DNA of 64,000 nt from JAFLBI01 sp964616465 (GCA_964616465.1 CAZTTO010000016.1:1-64000), one strand, 5' to 3'; counted from the first letter of the stretch, positions 52,619 through 62,309 are shown. Numbers and translations are program-made. Notes: a model not told the origin generated them from the letters alone.

Positions 52619-53660
52619 TCATTGCTTTAATAAAATCTGCTACTAAATAGCTGATTAATTTACCCGTAGTTCCGTCGTGTAAACCATCGGCTCGTTGCAC
52701 TACGCCTTCAGAAATATGCAAATATGCCACGGTATGATCAGCAGCGGAAAAATGAACAAACTGTCGCGCTTGAGCGACTGAAACACCCGATGGACTCATA
52801 GCGCTGCTGAGTGTATTTTGAATAGCATCTAAATCAATTTCAATACCGCAAACTGAATCTTGTGTAAATCCATTTGCGTGGGCTATTGCTTGTAACCATG
52901 TTCTCTTTTCATGAACAAAGATGTCTTCATAGGTAATACAATCCATAAAAGGATTATTCACCAAATCAATCCAACTGTTTTGAGGAATATAATTTTCGTG
53001 CAAACCAATTACACAATACTTCGATAAATAACCATCTTCTTCTGCATATCTAAAAGCATTACCGCTATGTCTTCCTTCCATAGGTCTATAGTCGGCATGT
53101 GCATCTAAATTCACAACATTAATTTGAGCCAAAGGAATTGCTCCAGCTTTATGCCATCCTTTTGCTGCACCTTTTATACAGGGATAAGCATTGTTATGTC
53201 CGCCGCCAATTATTATAGGTACTTTTTTACACTGAGTTATAATTTGTACCACTTGTTCAACAGCATCATCTATGGTATTCACTGCATGTCGAAATGCGTC
53301 TAATCTTTCTTCATAATCGTGCGCGTTTTCTTCAATTAAACGAGCAACTTCATCAAAATTAAAATGACCCAAAAGCAATATTTCTTCACCTCCTAAGAAG
53401 TCATTGCTTTGCATATTCAGGAAACTATCTAAAAAAGGCACCCAAGCAGTATGTGCACCTCCTTGACCGCTATTGGCCTTTACTCCAATTTCTTCAGGCA
53501 CTCCAAAAACAACATATTTGGCTGAAGATGACTGAATGCTTGACAATACATTATTGGAATCTGCAGCAACCTGCATTCTTTCACCCAACTTGGTTTCAAA
53601 ACGTCGAATTCGTATTACAGATAACAAATCTTCTTTCGTATAAATATGCAAATGCTTCAT
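52608..53660 (-). CDS. Formimidoylglutamase-like arginase-family hydrolase
   Basis: 350 residues, ureohydrolase fold. The metal motifs are NLDAHADYR and IEIDLDAI. The first motif reads GGGHNNAYP where arginases have GGDHS, so one metal-side Asp is replaced. It lies 25 bases after hutI, which points to hydrolysis of N-formimidoyl-glutamate in histidine breakdown. hutU and hutH are not in the window. Confidence 0.82.
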   Translation of the reverse strand: MKHLHIYTKEDLLSVIRIRRFETKLGERMQVAADSNNVLSSIQSSSAKYVVFGVPEEIGVKANSGQGGAHTAWVPFLDSFLNMQSNDFLGGEEILLLGHFNFDEVARLIEENAHDYEERLDAFRHAVNTIDDAVEQVVQIITQCKKVPIIIGGGHNNAYPCIKGAAKGWHKAGAIPLAQINVVNLDAHADYRPMEGRHSGNAFRYAEEDGYLSKYCVIGLHENYIPQNSWIDLVNNPFMDCITYEDIFVHEKRTWLQAIAHANGFTQDSVCGIEIDLDAIQNTLSSAMSPSGVSVAQARQFVHFSAADHTVAYLHISEGVVQRADGLHDGTTGKLISYLVADFIKAMTIE

Positions 53661-53685
53661 ATGACTGCTTTAATTGGAAAGATAA

Positions 53686-54933
53686 TCATTCTTCGCTCAA
53701 AAATCTACCTCTTATGACCACATCTTGAATATGATTTTCACCAAAAGAATAAGGGATATATGCTAAAGAAGGTATCGGTTTTGTAATTATAAAATTGGCC
53801 AATTTACCCACAGCAATACTGCCCACTTCATGCTGCAATTCCATGGCACAAGCACCTTGAAAAGTAGCAGCTTGAAAAGCTTCTTCTGGTGTCATTTTCA
53901 TTTGGATACAGGCCATATTTACCACATGTTGCATATTACCATTGGGTGAAGAACCCGGATTAAAATCGCTTGCAATAGCAACAGCTGCCCCAACTTCTAT
54001 CAACTTTCGTGCTGGAGGAAATGGTGCCCTTAAAAAATAAGCAGCAGTTGGTAAGAGTGTGGCAATAGTTGAAGATTTTGCAATAGAAGAAATATCCTCT
54101 TCTGTCATCATTTCCAAATGATCTGCTGAAATTGCACCTAATTCAACGGCCAATTGCAAGCCGCCTGAGCTGGTTAACTGATTTACGTGCAATCGAGGTT
54201 TCATACCAAATTTAGCTGCGGCTTCAACCACACGCCTTGTATCATTCAGCGAAAAAAATCCTTCTTCACAAAACACATCTACATAGTCGGCTAATTGCTC
54301 TTTTGCTACAGCCGGCAGCATTTCATTAACTACTAAATCAACATAAGCCGATTTTTTTTCTCTATATGCCAAAGGATACGCATGTGCGCCTAAAAAAGTT
54401 GCTTTTATAGGTATTGGAGCATTATTTTTCAATCGTTGAATTACCCGCAACATTTTAAGTTCATTTTCGAGCGATAATCCGTACCCACTTTTAATTTCAA
54501 CTGCACCCGTGCCCCAGTCCATTATTTTTTTCAACCTATGTTGTGCAGCCTCAAAAAGAGCATCTTCGCTGCTTTCTTCAACAGCTTTTGCGGTGGATAA
54601 AATACCTCCACCTTTTGCTGCAATTTCAGCATAACCCATGCCTTTGATTTTGTACACCATTTCTTGCTCGCGACTCCCAGCAAAAACCAAATGCGTATGG
54701 CTATCGCACCAACAAGGCAAAACCAAAGATCCTTTTAAGCATACAACTTTACCATGATCCACACTTTGTTGATCCCAATCCTGCATGCTTCCAATGGCGG
54801 CAATACGTTCATCTTCTATACAAATCCATGCTTCCTTCATAGAAGTGAAATCAGCTATCTCAGTCCCACGTAGCACTTGCAACGATGATCTTAGTCCATA
54901 TAACTCAGCAATATCTGTCAACCAAAGTTTCAT
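53686..54933 (-). CDS. hutI: Imidazolonepropionase
   Basis: 415 residues, amidohydrolase fold; opens the imidazolone ring to N-formimidoyl-glutamate. The metal ligands are in SHTHLVFAG, with VEIKSGYGL, LGAHAYP, LHVNQLT, SADHLE and ASDFNPGSSPN further on. It is first in a two-gene unit with the hutG-like gene. Confidence 0.94.
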   Translation of the reverse strand: MKLWLTDIAELYGLRSSLQVLRGTEIADFTSMKEAWICIEDERIAAIGSMQDWDQQSVDHGKVVCLKGSLVLPCWCDSHTHLVFAGSREQEMVYKIKGMGYAEIAAKGGGILSTAKAVEESSEDALFEAAQHRLKKIMDWGTGAVEIKSGYGLSLENELKMLRVIQRLKNNAPIPIKATFLGAHAYPLAYREKKSAYVDLVVNEMLPAVAKEQLADYVDVFCEEGFFSLNDTRRVVEAAAKFGMKPRLHVNQLTSSGGLQLAVELGAISADHLEMMTEEDISSIAKSSTIATLLPTAAYFLRAPFPPARKLIEVGAAVAIASDFNPGSSPNGNMQHVVNMACIQMKMTPEEAFQAATFQGACAMELQHEVGSIAVGKLANFIITKPIPSLAYIPYSFGENHIQDVVIRGRFLSEE

Positions 54934-55003
54934 ATGTTTAAGGTAATGAAAAATGATTTGCTGAAACTTGAAACTTATTAAGTCGGCTGGTGTTTATTTG
55001 CAT

Positions 55004-55717
55004 ATGCATTGCACATTAACACTGGTAAGGTATCCGGCGGGAATGGGATGGGCTGGATTTCTATCTATGGCATGGTTTCGTTTTCCACTTTGGTTTTCAA
55101 ATAAACGTTTATTCTGGAAGCTCATGGGATGTGGAAAGAACGGCACCTTCGACATTCAACCCGATTGGCGTCAATGGTCGGTTTTATTGGTCTCAGATAG
55201 CGAATCAAATTGCGAGCCTCCTAGGTTTATGCAATCTTGGTGGAAATGGATGAAGGCAGAAGTTTGCACTTTGCATTTACAACCTATTGAAGGACATGGT
55301 ACTTGGGATGGTAAAGCATGTATGGGTGATATTCCGAAAGATAGCAGCTACGAAGGAATGATAGCAGTGCTAACACGTGCCACTATTCGACTAAACAGGC
55401 TGAAACATTTTTGGAAGCATGTAGATGCAGTTGCATCGCAGATGGCAGGATCAGAAGGATTTATTACTTCTGTTGGAATTGGAGAAGTGCCATGGATCAA
55501 ACAAGCAACCTTTAGTATTTGGCGTAACAAAGCAAGTATGAAAGCATTTGCTTACAGAAGAGTTGAACATAAAACCGTCATCAAAAAGACTTACCAAGAA
55601 AAATGGTACAGCGAAGAAATGTTTGTGCGCTTTATTCCCGTGAAAGTGGAAGGCAGCCTTGAATCACATCCTGGTTGGAATAAAACTGTGCTTGAAAAAA
55701 TTTTTACAAAAGATTAG
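55004..55717 (+). CDS. CrtA-like (spheroidene monooxygenase family) protein
   Basis: 237 residues from the ATG at 55004. CTLTLVRYPAGMGWAGFLSMA, FWKLMGCGKNGTF, DWRQWSVLLV and the ending FIPVKVEGSL follow the layout of the CrtA group, whose purple-bacterial members are heme-dependent carotenoid monooxygenases. Asn/His-rich conserved sites (HGTWDG, EVPWIKQATFSIW) are kept. No carotenoid genes are nearby, so the substrate is open. It overlaps the arginase gene by 4 bases at the 3' ends. Confidence 0.72.
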   Translation: MHCTLTLVRYPAGMGWAGFLSMAWFRFPLWFSNKRLFWKLMGCGKNGTFDIQPDWRQWSVLLVSDSESNCEPPRFMQSWWKWMKAEVCTLHLQPIEGHGTWDGKACMGDIPKDSSYEGMIAVLTRATIRLNRLKHFWKHVDAVASQMAGSEGFITSVGIGEVPWIKQATFSIWRNKASMKAFAYRRVEHKTVIKKTYQEKWYSEEMFVRFIPVKVEGSLESHPGWNKTVLEKIFTKD

Positions 55718-56661
55718 TTCATCATAACAATATTCACACTCCTCTGTAAAATATTAAAAGCAATTTCTGCCATCATATTTTCCTTATCCAAGGTTGGGTT
55801 CACTTCTGTGATTTCAAAACAACACACTTTTCTATTTTGCATGAATTTGCTAATAAGATCTTCTGCCTCTCTTTCACGCAACCCATTGTTAACAGGCGTA
55901 CCAGTTCCTTTTGAAATAGAAGAATCCAAACTATCTACGTCGAAACTGATATAGATGTCGGTACAATCGCTTAAATACCTCAACACACTTCTTACAATAT
56001 TTTCAGGGCCTTTCCTACGCACTTCATTCGTGGTAATCACTTTCATGCCATGCTTTTCAATCAAGTGCTTTTCCTCTTTTTCAAAATCGCGCAACGAAAT
56101 AAAAACAATATCCTCCGGCAAAACCTTTGGCGCAATTTTTCCCATTTGTTTCAAAGCTTTCCATTGCAATTTTGTTTCATCATCTAAATCATGAATGGCA
56201 CAATCCTGGTTATCCTCATTAATAGCGGTGGCTAGCGGCATACCGTGCAGGTTGCCTGATGGGGTTGTATAAGGCGTGTGTAAATCGGCATGTGCATCAA
56301 TCCAAATAACACCCAATTTGCTTTTCGGCTTTGCCATTTTAATACCTGCGATGGTTGCACCAGCATTGCTATGATCGCCGCTGATTAACACAGGAAAAAA
56401 ATTGCCTTTCAAACTTTCAGAAACCGACTTCGAAACTTTTTCATACATGCTAACAACCCCTTTAATTCGCTTGGCATACGGCGACTCAATAGGTTCAAAC
56501 AGCAATTTATTTTCATGCGGTATTTTTTCAGATGGAAAATGCACGAAGAAATTGCTCATAAAATCGAGTGCGGCAATTTTAATAGCATCAATACCTAAAC
56601 TTGCACCGCGTGTTCCGGCGCCAATTTCTGATGGGACTTCAATGATTTTAATATTTTTCAT
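55714..56661 (-). CDS. Arginase-family ureohydrolase
   Basis: 315 residues. All three metal motifs are complete: SGDHSNAGA, WIDAHADLHTP and SFDVDSLDSS. GNLHGMPLA and the late Glu in CFEITEVNPTLD complete the active site. This fits arginase (L-arginine to ornithine and urea); agmatinase or guanidinobutyrase cannot be excluded. An inverted repeat lies 26 bases upstream. Confidence 0.87.
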   Translation of the reverse strand: MKNIKIIEVPSEIGAGTRGASLGIDAIKIAALDFMSNFFVHFPSEKIPHENKLLFEPIESPYAKRIKGVVSMYEKVSKSVSESLKGNFFPVLISGDHSNAGATIAGIKMAKPKSKLGVIWIDAHADLHTPYTTPSGNLHGMPLATAINEDNQDCAIHDLDDETKLQWKALKQMGKIAPKVLPEDIVFISLRDFEKEEKHLIEKHGMKVITTNEVRRKGPENIVRSVLRYLSDCTDIYISFDVDSLDSSISKGTGTPVNNGLREREAEDLISKFMQNRKVCCFEITEVNPTLDKENMMAEIAFNILQRSVNIVMMN

Positions 56662-56686
56662 ATGTCATGATGTATCAATGAAAATA

Positions 56687-56703
56687 TAGGTCAAACTGAC
56701 CTA
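56687..56703. promoter_or_regulatory. Inverted repeat upstream of the arginase-family gene
   Basis: TAGGTCA-AAC-TGACCTA, a perfect 7-bp inverted repeat 25 bases before the ATG. It is a candidate operator or leader hairpin. The rest of the gap to 56841 holds nothing I can name. Confidence 0.4.
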
Positions 56704-56841
56704 CTACAATCGGTATAGATAATAAGTGGGATTTAGCCTGCAGGTAAGATGCGGCTTCTATCGGGTTTTGCGTTATATGGAGCTGGTAAATGGCTCTGCA
56801 TGAATCAAATATAGGAAAAACAAATTAAACCATTTTTACTA

Positions 56842-57714
56842 CTAAAAACATAGTGAAAGAGCATCGGCTAGAACTGTGGGCTTAAAATTCAACTCTTCTA
56901 TAGCTTTACTGTTTTTTAGTCCACCTTGCTTGGCACGTTTCACAGGTTCTGGAAAAGATAGCTCATCGACCGCATGAATAAGCGATTCATTCAAGTGTAA
57001 ATGATGCGCCACTTCTACAGCCATTTGGTAAGGCGTTAAATAATCAGACCCTGTAATATGAAATAGACCGCCGACTTTTTTCGTAACTATTTCAAATAAT
57101 GCTTTAGCAATATCTGGTGCAAATGTGGGCGTGCGCCATTGATCATTCACTACTTTAATGGTGTTACCAGCTTTCAACTGTGCAGCAACCCACTGAATAA
57201 ATGAACCTCTTGAACCAGGTAATTGAGGTCCGTAAATAAATACTGGCCGAACAATGGTTGATAAACCAACACGCTCCTTCACATACAATTCAGCTGCCTG
57301 TTTAGTAACACCGTAGTAGTTTAAAGGATGATAATTGGCTTGTTCACTATGCGGTCCATCATCTCCAAGCACAAAATCGGATGATATATAAATAAAATGA
57401 GCAGAAGGATTGGTCTTCTCTACCAAAAAGCGAGTCGTTTCTACATTTTGCAGCCATGCTTCTCTAGGAAATTGAGCACAAACATCGGGTTTACTCATTG
57501 CAGCATTATGGATGACCACATCGGGTTGAAAATCTCGAAAATAGTGGTCAACCTGTTCAAAATTGGTCAAATCGACCTGCGATTGAAACTGCTTATTTTC
57601 ATTCATAAACGAAACATTTCTTGCAACACCTTGTATTTCAACACCTTTTGCAAGAAAATAGTCGAAAACAAATCGCCCCAAGAACCCAGTCGAACCCGTT
57701 AATAAAATCTTCAT
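56842..57714 (-). CDS. RmlD-like NAD-dependent SDR (dTDP-4-dehydrorhamnose reductase family)
   Basis: 290 residues from the ATG at 57714. ILLTGSTGFLGRFVFDYF, VIHNAAMSKPDVC, the Ser in YISSDFVLGD and Tyr/Lys in YYGVTKQAAELY. The RmlD_sub_bind pattern includes the PTFAPDIAKALFEI and GLFHITGSDYLTPYQMA segments. No rml genes are adjacent, so the true sugar or other substrate is uncertain. Confidence 0.82.
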   Translation of the reverse strand: MKILLTGSTGFLGRFVFDYFLAKGVEIQGVARNVSFMNENKQFQSQVDLTNFEQVDHYFRDFQPDVVIHNAAMSKPDVCAQFPREAWLQNVETTRFLVEKTNPSAHFIYISSDFVLGDDGPHSEQANYHPLNYYGVTKQAAELYVKERVGLSTIVRPVFIYGPQLPGSRGSFIQWVAAQLKAGNTIKVVNDQWRTPTFAPDIAKALFEIVTKKVGGLFHITGSDYLTPYQMAVEVAHHLHLNESLIHAVDELSFPEPVKRAKQGGLKNSKAIEELNFKPTVLADALSLCF

Positions 57715-57781
57715 ATTCCAAATATCTATAAACAAGTAGCTTCAACCTGCATCTAAAGAGTTATTTTTGGATGCATAGCAT

Positions 57782-57789
57782 TATATTTG
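57782..57789 (+). promoter_or_regulatory. -7 promoter element of pfkA-pyk
   Basis: TATATTTG (TAnnTTTG), 44 bases before the pfkA ATG. The -33 box is unclear. Confidence 0.5.
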
Positions 57790-57833
57790 TGTACAAGATA
57801 CACATTATCCCAATCGATGATAATTAACGAATT

Positions 57834-58814
57834 ATGCAAGATGTTTCAAAAATTGCGGTACTAACATCCGGTGGCGATTCGCCTGGTATGAATGCTGCAA
57901 TTCGTGCAGTTGTTAGAACTGCCCTATACCATAAATTAGAAGTTTTCGGTGTTTATAGAGGCTACCAAGGAATGGTTGAAGATGATATTCAGGCTATGGA
58001 TTCCAAATCGGTAGCCAACATCATACAACGAGGTGGCACCATCCTAAAAACTGCTAGAAGCAAAGATTTTTTAACGCCAGAAGGTAGAAAGCGCGCATAT
58101 GATAACCTTAAAAAGCGTGGTATCAATGGTTTGGTAGTTATTGGTGGCGATGGATCTTTTAGAGGTGCACGTACATTTAGCGCAGAATTTGACATCCCTT
58201 GTGTGGGTTTGCCAGGAACTATTGATAAAGATATTGGTGGAACCGACCTCACTATAGGATTTGATACTGCGGTGAACACTGCTGTAGATGCAATTGACAA
58301 AATACGAGATACCATGGATGCCCATGACCGTGTATTTGTTGTGGAAGTAATGGGACGAGACGCTGGGTATATTGCATTGTACAGCGGTATTGCAACTGGA
58401 GCTGAAAACATATTAATTCCGGAAACCAAAACAGATATGGCTTCTGTGGTAAGTATGTTGACTGAGAAGGAAAAGCGTAAGAAATTAGTGAACCTCATAG
58501 TTGTTGCAGAAGGCGACGATTTTGGTGGAGGGAATTATGTTGGAGATTACCTAAAGAAGCATTTGCCTAATGCAGATGTGCGTGTTTGTATTTTAGGCCA
58601 TATTCAACGAGGCGGTTCACCCAGTTGTATGGATCGTTTAATCGCTTCAAGAATGGGCTACCATGCTGTAGAATGCTTACTTGAAAAGAAATACAATGTT
58701 ATGGTTGGAGTTATTAATAACCGTATGCATTATACCCCACTTGAGGATGCAGTAAAAGCAAAACAAAAGTTGAATTCAGACTGGTTGAAGATTACAAGAA
58801 TCCTCGCCTCTTAA
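57834..58814 (+). CDS. pfkA: ATP-dependent 6-phosphofructokinase
   Basis: 326 residues. IAVLTSGGDSPGMNAAIRAVVRT, GGDGSFRGA, GTIDKDIGGTDLTIGFDTAVNT with the catalytic Asp, VEVMGRDAGYIAL and HIQRGGSPSCMDR. The GGDGS form points to ATP, not pyrophosphate, as phosphate donor. pyk follows after 9 bases, so the two irreversible glycolytic steps are made together. Confidence 0.96.
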   Translation: MQDVSKIAVLTSGGDSPGMNAAIRAVVRTALYHKLEVFGVYRGYQGMVEDDIQAMDSKSVANIIQRGGTILKTARSKDFLTPEGRKRAYDNLKKRGINGLVVIGGDGSFRGARTFSAEFDIPCVGLPGTIDKDIGGTDLTIGFDTAVNTAVDAIDKIRDTMDAHDRVFVVEVMGRDAGYIALYSGIATGAENILIPETKTDMASVVSMLTEKEKRKKLVNLIVVAEGDDFGGGNYVGDYLKKHLPNADVRVCILGHIQRGGSPSCMDRLIASRMGYHAVECLLEKKYNVMVGVINNRMHYTPLEDAVKAKQKLNSDWLKITRILAS

Positions 58815-58823
58815 ATTGATAAA

Positions 58824-60320
58824 ATGGTTATGAGAAAAAACGTAGAAAAATACCTGCACCGTAATATGGATAAAAAAGCAGGAATAGATCATATTATGCA
58901 TAAAACGAAAATTGTTGCAACGGTTGGCCCGGCTTGCGACACCCCCGAAAAAATCTTAGAACTTGTTAAAGCTGGCGTAAATGTATTTCGCTTGAACTTT
59001 TCTCATGGGTCTCATGAAGATAAAGCTAGAGTCATCGATATTATTCGTCATATTAATTCTACTGAACCTTACAATATTTCAATTTTAGCCGATTTACAAG
59101 GTCCAAAATTGCGTGTAGGAGAAATAGAAAACAACGCTTTACCCGTTAAAACGGGCGATATCTTAACCTTCACCAACGATAAATGCGTAGGAACTCTTGA
59201 ACGTATTTATGTATCATATCCAAATTTAGCAGGTGATGTTAAAATTGGTAATACCATAATGATTGATGATGGTAAAATTGAAGTGAAAGTGGTTGATATT
59301 ACCAAAGAACGCGACGTGAAAGTTCAGGTTGTACTGGGTGGTATCCTCTCTTCTAAAAAAGGAATTAACCTTCCCGATACAAAAATCTCACTTCCTGCAC
59401 TTACAGAAAAAGACTTGGAAGACCTTGAGTTCATTATTGACCAAAACCTCGATTGGGTTGCTTTAAGTTTTGTGCGCAGTGTAAAAGATATTATTATTCT
59501 TCGCAACAAGCTGGATGAACGCAAAAGCAAGACTAAGATCATTGCTAAAATTGAAAAGCCAGAAGCTCTTGTAAATATTCGTGATATTATTGTTGAAAGC
59601 GATGGTATTATGATTGCACGCGGCGACCTAGGTGTTGAGTTACCTGTTGAACAAGTGCCTTTGATTCAAAAAGAAATTATTCGCAAATGTATTCACCGTG
59701 CTAAGCCCGTTATTGTGGCAACGCAAATGATGGAGAGCATGATTGATAGAACAAAGCCTAACAGAAGTGAAATTACTGACGTAGCTAATGCGGTTCTTGA
59801 AGGTGCAGATGCGGTTATGTTGAGTGGTGAAACTGCAACCGGACAACACCCTGCATTGGTTGTAGAAACCATGCGTAAAATCATTGTTCAGGTAGAACAC
59901 ACACAATATCGTTATAACAGAGAGGAAGATTTAAAACCACAACCACACTCTCCTTCGTTTTTAAGTGATGCCGTTTGTTACAACGCTTGTAAAATTGCGC
60001 GCGATGTAGATGCGCATGCTTTAATGGGTATGACCCAAAGTGGATACACCGCTTTCATGCTCAGCAGTTATAGACCTGAATCGCCGTTGTTCATTTTTAC
60101 CAAAGAAAGATCATTGGTGAACCAATTAAGTCTTAGCTGGGGTGTTCGCGCATTTTATTACGCCGAAGAAGAAAGTGTAGATGATATGTTCGATGATCAA
60201 ATTGAAATTTTAAAGGAACGTGGATTTTTAAATACAGGCGATATAGCGGTGCATACTGGAAGTACGCCTGTTAAACTTCATTTGCCTACAAACATGATCA
60301 AGATTACAAAAGTTGAGTAA
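58824..60320 (+). CDS. pyk: Pyruvate kinase
   Basis: 498 residues. TKIVATVGPACDTPEKI, FRLNFSHGSHEDK, ILADLQGPKLRVGE, the catalytic Lys in IIAKIEKPEAL, metal Glu/Asp in IMIARGDLGVELP, and VATQMMESMI with ADAVMLSGETATGQHP. A C-terminal domain is complete. The start is uncertain: ATGs at 58824, 58866 and 58896 are all possible, and the conserved part begins just after the last. It is followed by a strong terminator. Confidence 0.95.
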   Translation: MVMRKNVEKYLHRNMDKKAGIDHIMHKTKIVATVGPACDTPEKILELVKAGVNVFRLNFSHGSHEDKARVIDIIRHINSTEPYNISILADLQGPKLRVGEIENNALPVKTGDILTFTNDKCVGTLERIYVSYPNLAGDVKIGNTIMIDDGKIEVKVVDITKERDVKVQVVLGGILSSKKGINLPDTKISLPALTEKDLEDLEFIIDQNLDWVALSFVRSVKDIIILRNKLDERKSKTKIIAKIEKPEALVNIRDIIVESDGIMIARGDLGVELPVEQVPLIQKEIIRKCIHRAKPVIVATQMMESMIDRTKPNRSEITDVANAVLEGADAVMLSGETATGQHPALVVETMRKIIVQVEHTQYRYNREEDLKPQPHSPSFLSDAVCYNACKIARDVDAHALMGMTQSGYTAFMLSSYRPESPLFIFTKERSLVNQLSLSWGVRAFYYAEEESVDDMFDDQIEILKERGFLNTGDIAVHTGSTPVKLHLPTNMIKITKVE

Positions 60321-60345
60321 CAACAATATTTCAATGATACTATTC

Positions 60346-60373
60346 AAGCCGCATCTGTAGATGTGGCTTTTTT
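60346..60373 (+). terminator. Intrinsic terminator of pfkA-pyk
   Basis: A 10-bp stem with one G-U pair, AAGCCGCATC/GATGTGGCTT, loop TGTA, then a T-run, 25 bases after the pyk stop. Confidence 0.92.
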
Positions 60374-60447
60374 GTTATAAATGCCTCATAAAAAAAATCA
60401 GCTAAGGCTGGTGGTAATTTTTTACTTTTAAGACAAAATCGCACCAT

Positions 60448-62301
60448 ATGAAATATAGGCTCAGTTGCACAATACTGATTCTCTTAGTAAGCAGCTTTCT
60501 TACAATTGCACAGAATGCAGACTCCACTTGGTTTGTAAACAATTACACAAAAAAAGAAGTATACATTACCATGCGTGATGGCGTTCGTTTATTTACCTCT
60601 ATTTATGAACCCAAAAACGCTTCAGAGAAAAGTCCAATTTTAATGACAAGAACCCCCTACTCTTGTGCACCTTATGGAGAGCAAAAGTTCAGGGCTTATT
60701 GGAATAATCATTACATCAACTACGCTAAAGAAAACTACATTTTTGTTACGCAAGATGTAAGAGGAAGATGGATGAGTGAAGGACAATTTGTAGATGTTCG
60801 TCCATTTAATACCAACAAAAAAGGAAATGATATTGATGAAGCATCCGATACTTACGACACGATTGATTGGTTGGTTAAAAATTTGAATAACAACAATGGA
60901 CATGTAGGTGTTTTTGGTATTTCTTATCCAGGGTTTTATTCAACTATGGCTGCTTTAAGCAACCACCCTGCTTTAAAAGCGGTTAGTCCACAAGCGCCCG
61001 TAACCGACTGGTTCATGGGCGACGATTTTCACCACAATGGAGCATTCATGCTTATGGATGGATTTGCATTTTACAGCAGTTTTGGCAAGCCTCGTCCAAA
61101 ACCTACCACTGTTGGTCCAACAGGTTTTAATTTCCCTACACGCGATAACTATGAATTTTACTTACGTACTGGTGCATTGAAAAACTTCTCCAAACTCATG
61201 GGTGATAGTATCGCATTTTGGAAAGATGTGTATGCACATCCCAATTACGACGATTGGTGGAAAGCTCGCAACCCAAGAAATTTTGTAACCAATGTTCAAC
61301 CTGCGATTATGGTTGTAGGTGGATTATTTGATGCTGAAGATTGTTTTGGTGCTTGGGAATTGTATAAAGCCATTGAAAACAAGAGCAAGAAAACAGATAA
61401 TAGAATTGTGATGGGGCCTTGGTACCACGGACAATGGGCGCGCGGCGATGGTGACCGATTAGGCAGGGTTCGCTTTGGAAGTAATACCAGCGAATGGTAT
61501 GCAAAAAATATGGAGTTCCCTTTCTTCCAATATCACTTAAAAGGAAAAGGATCTGTGGATAGCATTGCAGAAGCCAATGTATTTTTTACGGGCGCAAATG
61601 AATGGAGAAAGTTTCCATCATGGCCTGCAAAAGAAGTAAAACCTACCCCACTCTATATTCGTCCAAATGGTACACTCAGCTTCAGTCCAATTAGTACCAG
61701 AGAAATTAGCTTCACTGAATATACCAGCGATCCAGCTAAGCCAGTTCCATATGCAGAAGGAGTTCATACAAGAAGAACCAGAGAATATATGACAGACGAT
61801 CAGCGCTTTGCAGCAAGACGTCCAGATGTAGTTGTTTTCCAAACAGAAATATTAGAGAATGATGTAACAGTAGGTGGTGAATTGTTTGCAGATTTAATGG
61901 TAAGCATGAGCGGAACAGATGCCGATTTTGTAGTAAAACTGATAGATGTATTTCCAGATGATTTCACTTATGGACGAGATGATAATTACATTATGAACGG
62001 CTATCAAATGTTGGTTCGTGGTGAAGTGATGCGCGGAAAATTTAGAAACAGTTTTGAAAAGCCCGAACCATTCGTTCCAAACAAACCAACAAAAGTTCGC
62101 TTCCAATTACCCGATGTTGCACATACCTTTAAAAAAGGTCATAGAATAATGGTACAAATTCAGAGCAGTTGGTTTCCTTTAGTAGATAGAAATCCACAGC
62201 AATTCCTAAATATTTACGAAGCCAATGACAGCGATTTCAAAAAGGCACAAATAAGAATTTATCATCATCAATCTTCCATTCAATTACCTATTCTCAAATA
62301 A
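60448..62301 (+). CDS. CocE/NonD family serine hydrolase (X-Pro dipeptidyl-peptidase-like)
   Basis: 617 residues. Signal peptide cut near TIAQ, alpha/beta-hydrolase core with RDGVRLFTSIYEP, TRTPYSCAPYG, the oxyanion-side FVTQDVRGRWMSEG, the nucleophile in FGISYPGFYST, Asp in GGLFDAEDCFG and His in MGPWYHGQWA. A C-terminal jelly-roll (VGGELFADLMVSMSGTDADF) completes the CocE/PepX layout. Relatives are ester or acyl-amino-acid hydrolases and X-Pro peptidases. Exported, probably periplasmic. Eight bases ahead of the GH20 gene. Confidence 0.9.
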   Translation: MKYRLSCTILILLVSSFLTIAQNADSTWFVNNYTKKEVYITMRDGVRLFTSIYEPKNASEKSPILMTRTPYSCAPYGEQKFRAYWNNHYINYAKENYIFVTQDVRGRWMSEGQFVDVRPFNTNKKGNDIDEASDTYDTIDWLVKNLNNNNGHVGVFGISYPGFYSTMAALSNHPALKAVSPQAPVTDWFMGDDFHHNGAFMLMDGFAFYSSFGKPRPKPTTVGPTGFNFPTRDNYEFYLRTGALKNFSKLMGDSIAFWKDVYAHPNYDDWWKARNPRNFVTNVQPAIMVVGGLFDAEDCFGAWELYKAIENKSKKTDNRIVMGPWYHGQWARGDGDRLGRVRFGSNTSEWYAKNMEFPFFQYHLKGKGSVDSIAEANVFFTGANEWRKFPSWPAKEVKPTPLYIRPNGTLSFSPISTREISFTEYTSDPAKPVPYAEGVHTRRTREYMTDDQRFAARRPDVVVFQTEILENDVTVGGELFADLMVSMSGTDADFVVKLIDVFPDDFTYGRDDNYIMNGYQMLVRGEVMRGKFRNSFEKPEPFVPNKPTKVRFQLPDVAHTFKKGHRIMVQIQSSWFPLVDRNPQQFLNIYEANDSDFKKAQIRIYHHQSSIQLPILK

Positions 62302-62309
62302 TACCACAT

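Noticed and set aside
57989..58498. A 169-codon minus-strand ORF inside pfkA
   Set aside because: It is a shadow of the strongly conserved pfkA frame, Ser/Val/Pro-rich as reversed codons usually are.
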